DNA from: UBA3064 sp023258775
GTDB lineage: Bacteria > Pseudomonadota > Gammaproteobacteria > Burkholderiales > Burkholderiaceae_E
Reading direction: 5' to 3'
DNA length: 64,000 bases
NCBI GenBank assembly: GCA_044355655.1
Contig: JBIKXS010000001.1
Coordinates: 207,268-271,267, forward strand
In this document: piece after piece, positions 57,855 through 64,000 of the stretch
Numbering within the stretch: position 1 is the first letter of the stretch
Layout: each line of letters opens with the position of its first letter
Notes under the pieces: model-generated
What the model saw: only the letters and a program-made list of their open reading frames with translations
What the model was told of the DNA's origin: nothing
The model's database searches: none
Program-made: the position numbers and the translations under genes

Positions 57855-59783
57855 ATGCTTTTGATCGATAACGATGGCGTAAGCCTTAGAGACTCGCGCT
57901 ACGGCGATGTTTATCGCAGCGTTTCGGGCGGCTTGCAAGAGTCTGAGTGGGTTTTTGTGGAACCAGCTTGGCAATTAATTGAGCAACTCGCCAGCCAGGG
58001 GCGAACGCAGTTCCATGTTTTAGAACTTGGATTCGGTTTAGGCTTCAATCTAAGCGTTTTTCTTGACCGCTGGTTGAAAAGGGCCAAGCCTGCCTGGCGA
58101 TGTTATGTGCAAAGCATCGAATTGCACCCCTTGAGCTTAGACGAGTATCGCCGTGCCTGGACGGCAGTCCTGGGACCAACGGCGACTGAGCTTGTTGAAC
58201 GCTGGCTTGGTTGTTTCGAGCTTGACGGTGCGTATGCTTTGCCAGGGATTCATCGCTATGCTTTGGATAGCAACTTTTACTTTGATTTTTTTGTCGCCGA
58301 TGTTTCTAAGGCACTCAAGCGACTCAGTACCAGCTTTGATATTGTATTTTTGGATGGCTTTTCTGAGGCGGCTAATCCGGCTATGTGGCGGTCTGAGGTT
58401 TTTCGCGATTTGCGGCGCCATTTGTTTGAAGGAGCCCTGCTGCTCAGTTACGCGAGTGCCAAGCCCTTACGCGATCGCTTAAGCGCACTTGAGTTTGATG
58501 TTTCGAGGGAGCCAGGTTTTGCCCCCAAACGGTTTCGACTTGAGGCCCGTTATAGGCCTTATCGACGTATTAAGCCCTTTTGTCCAAAGCCCGCGGTTGA
58601 GGATCTTATGATTATTGGTGCTGGGCTCGCTGGCCAATGCATGGCACTGGCAGCAAGGGCTCGTGGATTCCAGGGTGTGTTGATTGATGCTAAGTTGCAA
58701 CAGGACTGCGATGCAAAAGCCCATCTTCCGGCATTTTTAGAGCATTTGCACTGTTCTCCCGATGATAACGAGATGGCGCGTCTAAGTCGGGCAGCGCTCT
58801 TATCCTCTTATCGCTTGGGTTCTGAGAAAGGGTCACAGGGTCTTTCGGCCCTTGTCTCTTGTCGATTGCAATTGCTCTACAGGAGCGAGGCTCGTGCCGA
58901 ATGGAAGAAGCAGCTCGATGCGCTTCTCGCGTATTCAGAGGCTTCCTTCAATCCTTGGCTTTCCCTCTTTCAGGCGCTCGACGAGTATCGGCTTTGTCTT
59001 CCCCGTTCGCGTGCGATGGCGCTTCCGGCTCAACTAGCGTTTCCTCAGCTGCAAGCTAACGTGGCCCGGCTTGATTTGCATGACGGGCGTTGGCAGGCCT
59101 TTGATGAAGCGGGCCAGCTGATTGCGAGTGCAGCCACGATGGTGCTTACGAGCCCTCAAGCACTTGTCAAACTTGGATTCAATCATGCGATGCCGTTGCA
59201 ACGAAAGCCTGGCGTGAGCTTATTGATTGACATTTCCTCGGTCGATCCCTCGCATCCTGTTTGGCAGATCAAGTCAATCCTTGCTGATCAGCAGCATGTC
59301 TTGCGCTTGGCTGAGCCAGACCGATTATTGGTGGGTTCACTTTATGGTGATCCAAACGATATAGAGGCTAGATCTTCATTGTTGGATGCGTTACAAGAAT
59401 TGTTAGCCTTGGAAGATAATTTTTTTGAAGCGCTTTCAAATGCACCGAGCGTGCTTTGGCGCGGCATAAGATTTAATACACCAGATCATTTACCGATGAT
59501 CGGCGCCATCGCTGATCGCCATCGAGTTGGTGAGCAATGGGAGCGGCTTCGAAAGAATGCTCGCCTTCCAATGCCGCGGCTTGAGCAGGCTTACACACTA
59601 ACCGCGCTTGGTGCACGTGGGGTCTTGTGGGCACCTTTTGGGGCTGAAATCTTGCTCGATATGATGCAGTCTATCCCCTGCCCTCTGGAGTCTGATCTAC
59701 TCGCAGCTATTGATCCTGCACGCGGTCTGATTCGTGCCATGCGGCGAGGCGAGCCGCTCTCAGGCACAATCGGCTATCTCTAG
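57855..59783 (+). CDS. mnmC: Bifunctional tRNA mnm5s2U34 biosynthesis protein MnmC
   Basis: The 642-residue fusion has an N-terminal methyltransferase (residues about 1-240: 'VLELGFGLGFNLSVFLDRW', 'DIVFLDGFSEAANPAMW'). The C-terminal FAD oxidoreductase has 'MIIGAGLAGQCMALAARARG' near residue 252 and a closing 'TALGARGVLWAPFGAEIL'. It turns cmnm5U34 into nm5U and then methylates it to mnm5U in tRNAs for Lys, Glu and Gln. The linker and middle are somewhat divergent but both active regions are present. Confidence 0.9.
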   Translation: MLLIDNDGVSLRDSRYGDVYRSVSGGLQESEWVFVEPAWQLIEQLASQGRTQFHVLELGFGLGFNLSVFLDRWLKRAKPAWRCYVQSIELHPLSLDEYRRAWTAVLGPTATELVERWLGCFELDGAYALPGIHRYALDSNFYFDFFVADVSKALKRLSTSFDIVFLDGFSEAANPAMWRSEVFRDLRRHLFEGALLLSYASAKPLRDRLSALEFDVSREPGFAPKRFRLEARYRPYRRIKPFCPKPAVEDLMIIGAGLAGQCMALAARARGFQGVLIDAKLQQDCDAKAHLPAFLEHLHCSPDDNEMARLSRAALLSSYRLGSEKGSQGLSALVSCRLQLLYRSEARAEWKKQLDALLAYSEASFNPWLSLFQALDEYRLCLPRSRAMALPAQLAFPQLQANVARLDLHDGRWQAFDEAGQLIASAATMVLTSPQALVKLGFNHAMPLQRKPGVSLLIDISSVDPSHPVWQIKSILADQQHVLRLAEPDRLLVGSLYGDPNDIEARSSLLDALQELLALEDNFFEALSNAPSVLWRGIRFNTPDHLPMIGAIADRHRVGEQWERLRKNARLPMPRLEQAYTLTALGARGVLWAPFGAEILLDMMQSIPCPLESDLLAAIDPARGLIRAMRRGEPLSGTIGYL

Positions 59784-59784
59784 C

Positions 59785-60171
59785 ATGCGAGTCATCATGG
59801 CGACAACTTTAGGTTTTGATTGCAGTAAATGTCCAGGCTATTGCTGCACCTACCCCAGGATCGTTATTAGTTTGAAGGACTTGCGTCGCATTGCTCGTCA
59901 TTTCGAAATCAGTGAAGATGAGGCTCGCAGTCGATACACCAAGCGCTATCAGGAGCATGGCGAAGACGAGACCATTCTTAAGCACAAACGCGATTCGGTG
60001 TACGCTTCGATTTGTAGATTCTTTGACAGCGATGAGCGTCGCTGTACGATTTATAAGGCTCGTCCAACAGTATGCCGCGACTATCCCCATGGCAAACGTT
60101 GCGGTTACTACGAATTTCTGAAATTTGAACGAAAACAACAAGGCAATCCGGATTTCATTCCTTCTGCGTAG
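59785..60171 (+). CDS. YkgJ family cysteine-cluster protein
   Basis: The 128-residue protein has the zinc/iron-chelating cluster of PF03692: 'CSKCPGYCCTYPRIVIS' at the start, then 'ICRFFDSDERRCTIYKARPT' and 'CRDYPHGKRCGYYEFL'. Function is not known; a metal-binding or Fe-S role is assumed. It begins 1 bp after the mnmC stop (ATG 59785 or 59797). The last seven codons (PDFIPSA) form the first copy of a tandem repeat that continues beyond the stop. Confidence 0.88.
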   Translation: MRVIMATTLGFDCSKCPGYCCTYPRIVISLKDLRRIARHFEISEDEARSRYTKRYQEHGEDETILKHKRDSVYASICRFFDSDERRCTIYKARPTVCRDYPHGKRCGYYEFLKFERKQQGNPDFIPSA

Positions 60172-60298
60172 GCCTGTTTAGTCGACCAGATTTCACTCCC
60201 TCCGCTAAGGCCTATTAGTCGACCAGATTTCATTCCCTCCGCTAAGACTTATTTAAGCCACCAGATTTTATGCCTTACGCCAGGACTGATTTATTTGA
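60148..60298 (+). repeat. 37-38-bp degenerate tandem repeat (4 copies) at the 3' end of the YkgJ gene
   Basis: Copies at 60148-60185, 60186-60222, 60223-60260 and 60261-60298 each start CC(A/G)GATTT(C/T)A and share most following bases. The first copy encodes the last residues and stop of the YkgJ protein. The last overlaps the 3' end of the opposing reductase gene, whose stop codon lies inside it. Confidence 0.85.
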
Positions 60299-61532
60299 CC
60301 GAAGATCGAGTGCTCAGCGTCGATTGATCGCCAAATTTCTGTAAGAGTCGGGGTGATGTGGTCGTGTACTGCAAGTGGATGGTTTTGCCAGGAAATGCGT
60401 AGTCGCAGGCAGCATAGGCCGCAAGCGTTGCCTCATGAAAGCCGCAAGCGATCAGTTTTTTCTTTCCTGGGTACGATGCCATATCGCCAACCACGAAGAT
60501 CGCTTTGCGCCGGCTTTCAAACCGCGCTGTATCCACTGGTATTTGACCCCTGTTCATACCCAATTCCCATGCAAGCATGGCATCGATTTTTGGCGAAAGC
60601 CCATGACACACAGCGATCACATCAACGGGCAGGCGCATTTCTGTGGGCTGGGATCCATTGCGTGTGATGATGCTGACTACATTCAGCTTATGGGTTTGAT
60701 CGGCAACCTCAGATGGCTTGTCGACATCTAATCCTTTGATTGAAGCGTTTAGGACTCGAATCCGGCCGATCGCTGAGGCTTGATTGACAAGATCAAGCAA
60801 AGCCTGATGCTCGGTATCTAGTGCGGATCGCAGACCATTTCTTGCGATTAAATCGATCGATGCAGGGGCTAATGATTCATTGTGTTGCAGCAGATACGCT
60901 GCAAGCCTGAGTGCACGCTTACCTCCGCCACTAATCAATATGCGTTTCGTTTTGATCATCGAGTCGGGCGGCAATTCTCCATAAAATACCGCAGAGCCTT
61001 CAAGTGCTGCAGCATCTTCCATACGCAGGCGCTTAGCTTCAAAAGCACCAACCCCTGAGGCGATGAAAACAGCACAAAATCGTTGGACAGCTAATGGCTT
61101 GTCTTGATGTTGAGTTGATTGCGTCGACTTCAGCTCAACCTTGAAACCGTCGTTTTCGTTGCCATCAATCTCGGTCACAACACAATTCAGGTAAAGCTCG
61201 GGTTTTGCAATTTGGGCCTGCTGCCAGAGTCGAGTAGAAAGTTCTATCGCTTGGATCGATACAAAACCGGGAATATCGAATATGGGCTTATCTGGATAAA
61301 GTTCATAACATTGACCGCCGATTGCTGAAAGCGAGTCGACCATCACGCAAGGAATATCCAGTAGCCCAAGCTGAAATGCCAAATACATCCCACTGGGACC
61401 GGTTCCGATGATCAACGCGGGCGCTTTGGCAGCCCGATCTCCCATGCTGCCTGCGCCGAATTGCTCGGCCGCCCGATCTCCCATGCTGCCTGCGCCGAAT
61501 TGCTCGGCCGCCTGTGCTTGCGCAGGGATCAT
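60291..61532 (-). CDS. Ferredoxin/flavodoxin-NADP+ reductase, thioredoxin-reductase-like type
   Basis: The 413-residue flavoprotein has FAD motif 'LIIGTGPSGMYLAFQLG', then 'IGGQCYELYPDKPIFDIPGF', the NADP region 'ILISGGGKRALRLAAYLLQH' and the FAD end 'IFVVGDMASYPGKKKLIACG'. The 'GGQ...LYPEK.I.D..G' block is typical of the TrxR-like FNR family, which lacks the redox CxxC of thioredoxin reductases. It would pass electrons between NADPH and ferredoxin or flavodoxin. The first about 35 residues contain a 13-residue repeat (AAEQFGAGSMGDR) twice, an addition to the family norm. Its ATG overlaps the purL stop. Confidence 0.88.
   Translation of the reverse strand: MIPAQAQAAEQFGAGSMGDRAAEQFGAGSMGDRAAKAPALIIGTGPSGMYLAFQLGLLDIPCVMVDSLSAIGGQCYELYPDKPIFDIPGFVSIQAIELSTRLWQQAQIAKPELYLNCVVTEIDGNENDGFKVELKSTQSTQHQDKPLAVQRFCAVFIASGVGAFEAKRLRMEDAAALEGSAVFYGELPPDSMIKTKRILISGGGKRALRLAAYLLQHNESLAPASIDLIARNGLRSALDTEHQALLDLVNQASAIGRIRVLNASIKGLDVDKPSEVADQTHKLNVVSIITRNGSQPTEMRLPVDVIAVCHGLSPKIDAMLAWELGMNRGQIPVDTARFESRRKAIFVVGDMASYPGKKKLIACGFHEATLAAYAACDYAFPGKTIHLQYTTTSPRLLQKFGDQSTLSTRSSVK
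61432..61509 (-). repeat. 39-bp perfect tandem repeat (2 copies) in the reductase N-terminus
   Basis: 61432-61470 and 61471-61509 are identical 39-bp units encoding a 13-residue repeat ahead of the FAD domain. The unit keeps the frame and seems not to be part of the enzyme core. Confidence 0.92.
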
Positions 61533-64000
61533 AGGCCTGCAGCAAATCGCCTGATGTTTTCAAACATCGCAAGCCATGGACTTGCGTCCTTCCAACTTGG
61601 GTCAGCCCAGGAAAGCTGTCGGGCAAGAAAGGATCTCTCAGGATGGGGCATGACAATCATGGCGCGACCATCGCTTGAGCATACACCTGCAATGCCCTCG
61701 GGCGACCCATTGGGATTCTCAGGGTATAGGCTTGCCATGGAACCGTCTGATAAGGCATAACGAAGGCTGACCGAGACCTTTTGCAAATCGCTTGCCTGCT
61801 CAAAGCTTGCCCTGCCCTCACCATGCGACACGACAATTGGAAGCAAGGCAGCCTCAAGACCCTCAAACCAGGGATTTGCGCTTGCTTCGATGCTTACAAG
61901 ACTCAGACGCCCCTCAAACTGATTCGAACGATTTCTAAGAAAGCGAGGCCAGTGTTCTGCCCCGGGAATAATCGACTTGAGTTGGGACATCATTTGGCAG
62001 CCATTGCAAACGCCAAGACTAAAGCTGTCAGACCGAGCAAAAAAAGATTGAAATTGATCTTTTAGTTTTCGGTTAAGCAAAATGCTTTTTGCCCAGCCAC
62101 TACCGGCTCCTAAAACATCGCCAAAGGAAAAGCCGCCGCAGGCCGCAATCCCTTGAACCATCGAAGGACCGTCATTTAAATGAAATCGATCCTCGATGAG
62201 GTCGGTCATACTTACGTCAATCGCCTCAAAGCCTGCTCTGGTAAAGGCGGCGGCCATTTCCTTATGGCTATTGACTCCCTGCTCCCGAAGAATCGCAACC
62301 CTCGGCGCTTTGCCAATTACTGCTGGCGCATGATTTGAAAGTACTGCTGGCGCATGACTTGAAAGTCCTGCTAACGCGTGATTTGAGTGCTTAGCGGCGA
62401 GGCTTTCATAGGATGGCGCCTTTGCGGTCAACACCGCAAGCGGACGTGTTGTACGTTCATAGTCTTCACGAGCACAGTCTTCATCGTCGCGTAGACTTGC
62501 CATATGGTACGAGGGCTCTGACCAGATTGCTTGGAGAACTGATCGTTCTTCTTCATAGAGAAGCTTTGCATCGCGGTAAATACTAATGCGATCTAAGCGG
62601 TTGACCCGCCCGATCACATGGCTGCATTTCGATAAGCCATGCGCGCGTAAACGGGCAAAGACCTGATCGCGATGTTGGGGTTGAACTTGTAGGACAAGGC
62701 CAAGCTCTTCATTGAATAAGGCTTGAATTGTTTTTTCATGGCGTTGGACGCTCACCTGCTCGGGGCGAATCTTGAAGTCTCCCCAATCGGCTGCGTTGGC
62801 GTCCATGGTCAGCAGATCAAGATTAATACTGGCGCCGCAATGACCTGCAAAACACATCTCACAGACGCATGCCCAAAGTCCACCATCGCTTCGATCGTGA
62901 ATCGCCTGAATCTGTCCTTGTTCAAGTAAGCCTGCGATGGCAGTTATCAGGGCGCGCAAACGTTCTGGCTCATCAAGATCAGGCGTCTGACTGTCATACT
63001 GTTTGAAGCATTCGCTAATGATGCTTGCGCCCATGCGTTGTTTGCCATCAGCGAGATCAATCAGTATTAAGACGCCAGCCTCAGTATCTTGCGCAGCTTG
63101 CTGGAGTTGTGGGGTTATGCATCGTCGAACATCAACGACCGGTGCCCACGCACTCGCAACAAGCGTGACCGGAGATCTCACCTCAAGACTCTCATGTCCG
63201 TCATCGATTTGTGCGCGCATCGAAAGCGAATCTTTGCCAACCGGTATAGCAATACCCAAGGCTTGGCAAAGCTCACTAGCGGCGCTTACCGCTTCATATA
63301 AATCGGCATCGTCATCGGGGCGGCCACATGCGGCCATCCAGTTTGCCGATAGTTTGACTTTGTTGATGTCTTGAAGACCGGTGCCAAGTAAATTGCTGAT
63401 CGCTTCGCCGATTGCCATGCGCGAAGCAGCCGCTGGATTCCAGACTGCAATTGGCGCACGTTCACCGATTGCAAGCGCATCGGCTTCAAAATTCGAAAAA
63501 TCGCGCAATCCTATGCCGCAATCCGCAACCGGAACCTGCCAAGGCCCTACCATCGGGTCGCGGTGACACAGGCCCCCAACGCTGCGATCGGTGATGCTAA
63601 TCAGGTATGCCTTGCTGGCAACGCTTGGGTGTCGCAAGACCTCCTGACAGGCGCCTGCTAAATCAATCACCGTGCTGTCGAATCGGGTCTCAGGTCTTGG
63701 ACGTCTTTGCCCGTGGCGATGCATTTGGGGCGTCTTACCCAAAAGCACATCTAAAGGCAAATCAACGTGGACAGCTAGTGATTCCTCTGCGGCCGGCTTC
63801 AATGGGAACTTATCAGCCTGATTCAATGGAACATCACCGTTATGGTGCGTTGCCATGTCATCAGGCTTTTGGGCTATTGCCTCACCATTAAGCAATCGAA
63901 GACGACCTGTGGATGTCACTTCACCAATCACCGCAAAGGGACAACGTTCACGTTTGCATATCGATATAAACCGCTCAAGCGCTGAACGATCGATGGCAAG
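61529..64000 (-). CDS. purL: Phosphoribosylformylglycinamidine synthase (PurL), C-terminal part
   Basis: The frame enters from the right edge (the last bases read LERFISICKRERCPFAVIG on the minus strand), so only the C-terminal about 820 residues are present. The enzyme converts FGAR to FGAM in purine synthesis with glutamine as N donor. Seen are the ATPase/AIRS domains ('VGGLCHRDPMVGPWQVP', 'IPVGKDSLSM', 'IHDRSDGGLW') and the class I glutaminase with nucleophile 'GVCNGCQMMSQL', 'VSHGEGRASF' and 'VMPHPERSF'. An apparent start GTG at 63931 is internal. A 24-bp repeat lies between the synthase and glutaminase domains. The stop overlaps the reductase start (ATGA). Confidence 0.95.
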   Translation of the reverse strand, partial: LAIDRSALERFISICKRERCPFAVIGEVTSTGRLRLLNGEAIAQKPDDMATHHNGDVPLNQADKFPLKPAAEESLAVHVDLPLDVLLGKTPQMHRHGQRRPRPETRFDSTVIDLAGACQEVLRHPSVASKAYLISITDRSVGGLCHRDPMVGPWQVPVADCGIGLRDFSNFEADALAIGERAPIAVWNPAAASRMAIGEAISNLLGTGLQDINKVKLSANWMAACGRPDDDADLYEAVSAASELCQALGIAIPVGKDSLSMRAQIDDGHESLEVRSPVTLVASAWAPVVDVRRCITPQLQQAAQDTEAGVLILIDLADGKQRMGASIISECFKQYDSQTPDLDEPERLRALITAIAGLLEQGQIQAIHDRSDGGLWACVCEMCFAGHCGASINLDLLTMDANAADWGDFKIRPEQVSVQRHEKTIQALFNEELGLVLQVQPQHRDQVFARLRAHGLSKCSHVIGRVNRLDRISIYRDAKLLYEEERSVLQAIWSEPSYHMASLRDDEDCAREDYERTTRPLAVLTAKAPSYESLAAKHSNHALAGLSSHAPAVLSNHAPAVIGKAPRVAILREQGVNSHKEMAAAFTRAGFEAIDVSMTDLIEDRFHLNDGPSMVQGIAACGGFSFGDVLGAGSGWAKSILLNRKLKDQFQSFFARSDSFSLGVCNGCQMMSQLKSIIPGAEHWPRFLRNRSNQFEGRLSLVSIEASANPWFEGLEAALLPIVVSHGEGRASFEQASDLQKVSVSLRYALSDGSMASLYPENPNGSPEGIAGVCSSDGRAMIVMPHPERSFLARQLSWADPSWKDASPWLAMFENIRRFAAGL
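62318..62389 (-). repeat. 24-bp tandem repeat (3 copies) in the purL interdomain linker
   Basis: Units at 62318-62341 and 62342-62365 differ by one base; 62366-62389 is degenerate. They encode an Ala/Ser/His-rich repeat (SNHAPAVL) just before the glutaminase domain. Confidence 0.85.

Noticed and set aside
60148..60298. CRISPR-like array
   Set aside because: The repeats are contiguous with no unique spacers, include a gene end, and no cas gene is near.
1..64000. Insertion sequences or transposases
   Set aside because: No transposase-like protein and no IS-type terminal repeats were seen in any part of the window.

Overview
The window joins two unlike pieces of DNA. Positions 1 to about 35,550 are part of a large contractile-tailed phage (myovirus-type), GC-rich and with almost every gene on the + strand. 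From about 36,300 to the end is the chromosome of a betaproteobacterium, most likely a member of the Burkholderiales. The evidence is the gene neighbourhoods (selO / msrB-yciB-bolA-parvulin; DUF4936-ygfZ back to back with mltG-tmk-holB-tatD-ankyrin) and the protein types. The phage piece is therefore probably the right part of a prophage. Capsid, terminase and integrase genes are not in view and would lie to the left.

Phage layout: tail sheath and an EF-hand protein (171-2516); a tail protein and a tail-assembly chaperone with a probable programmed frameshift (2577-4362); a tight lysis cassette of small membrane protein, holin, SAR endolysin, DUF6527, Rz and Rz1 (4362-6515); tail tube, baseplate hub, a short gpV-like spike and a PAAR tip (6512-9011); an anti-restriction block of a DarA_N-like protein, a 1568-residue polyvalent protein with InPase-like and DUF2958 domains, and a 2136-residue DarB-like methyltransferase-helicase (9042-21135); then portal-like, tube-like and tape-measure/GH19 genes (21234-26663), baseplate W/J/I-like genes and tail-fibre genes (26715-33392). 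Three sites (9534, 21183, 26665) share one plan: a small hairpin, 11 nt, TTGC, 8 nt, TAnnAT, 6-7 nt, ATG. They look like a phage-specific promoter giving leaderless mRNAs, and they divide the region into transcription units.

The most striking system is a complete diversity-generating retroelement (DGR) at the right end of the phage. A tail-tip/fibre protein with a C-type-lectin-like C-terminus carries a 104-bp variable repeat (VR, 32623-32726). Downstream come avd (33716-34063), a 104-bp template repeat (TR, 34097-34200), a 159-nt spacer and a DGR-type reverse transcriptase with YMDD and SQ motifs (34360-35412). VR and TR differ at 11 positions, and 10 of these are adenines in TR. GC-rich hairpins follow VR. 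This is a system for adenine-directed hypermutation of the phage's receptor-binding protein.

A ParDE/RelBE-like toxin-antitoxin pair with palindromic operators lies at the phage-chromosome border. The chromosome then carries tadA; a minus-strand group (parvulin, bolA, yciB, msrB, selO); a + strand fatty-acid beta-oxidation cluster (acyl-CoA ligase, FadB/J-like, thiolase, thioesterases, MDR, SDR, alpha/beta hydrolase; 40986-50060); NRDE-DUF4936-ygfZ (minus); mltG-tmk-holB-tatD-ankyrin (plus); a hydratase; mnmC; a YkgJ cysteine-cluster protein; a TrxR-like ferredoxin-NADP reductase; and the C-terminal part of purL, cut by the window edge. Several housekeeping genes carry short tandem repeats that keep the reading frame.
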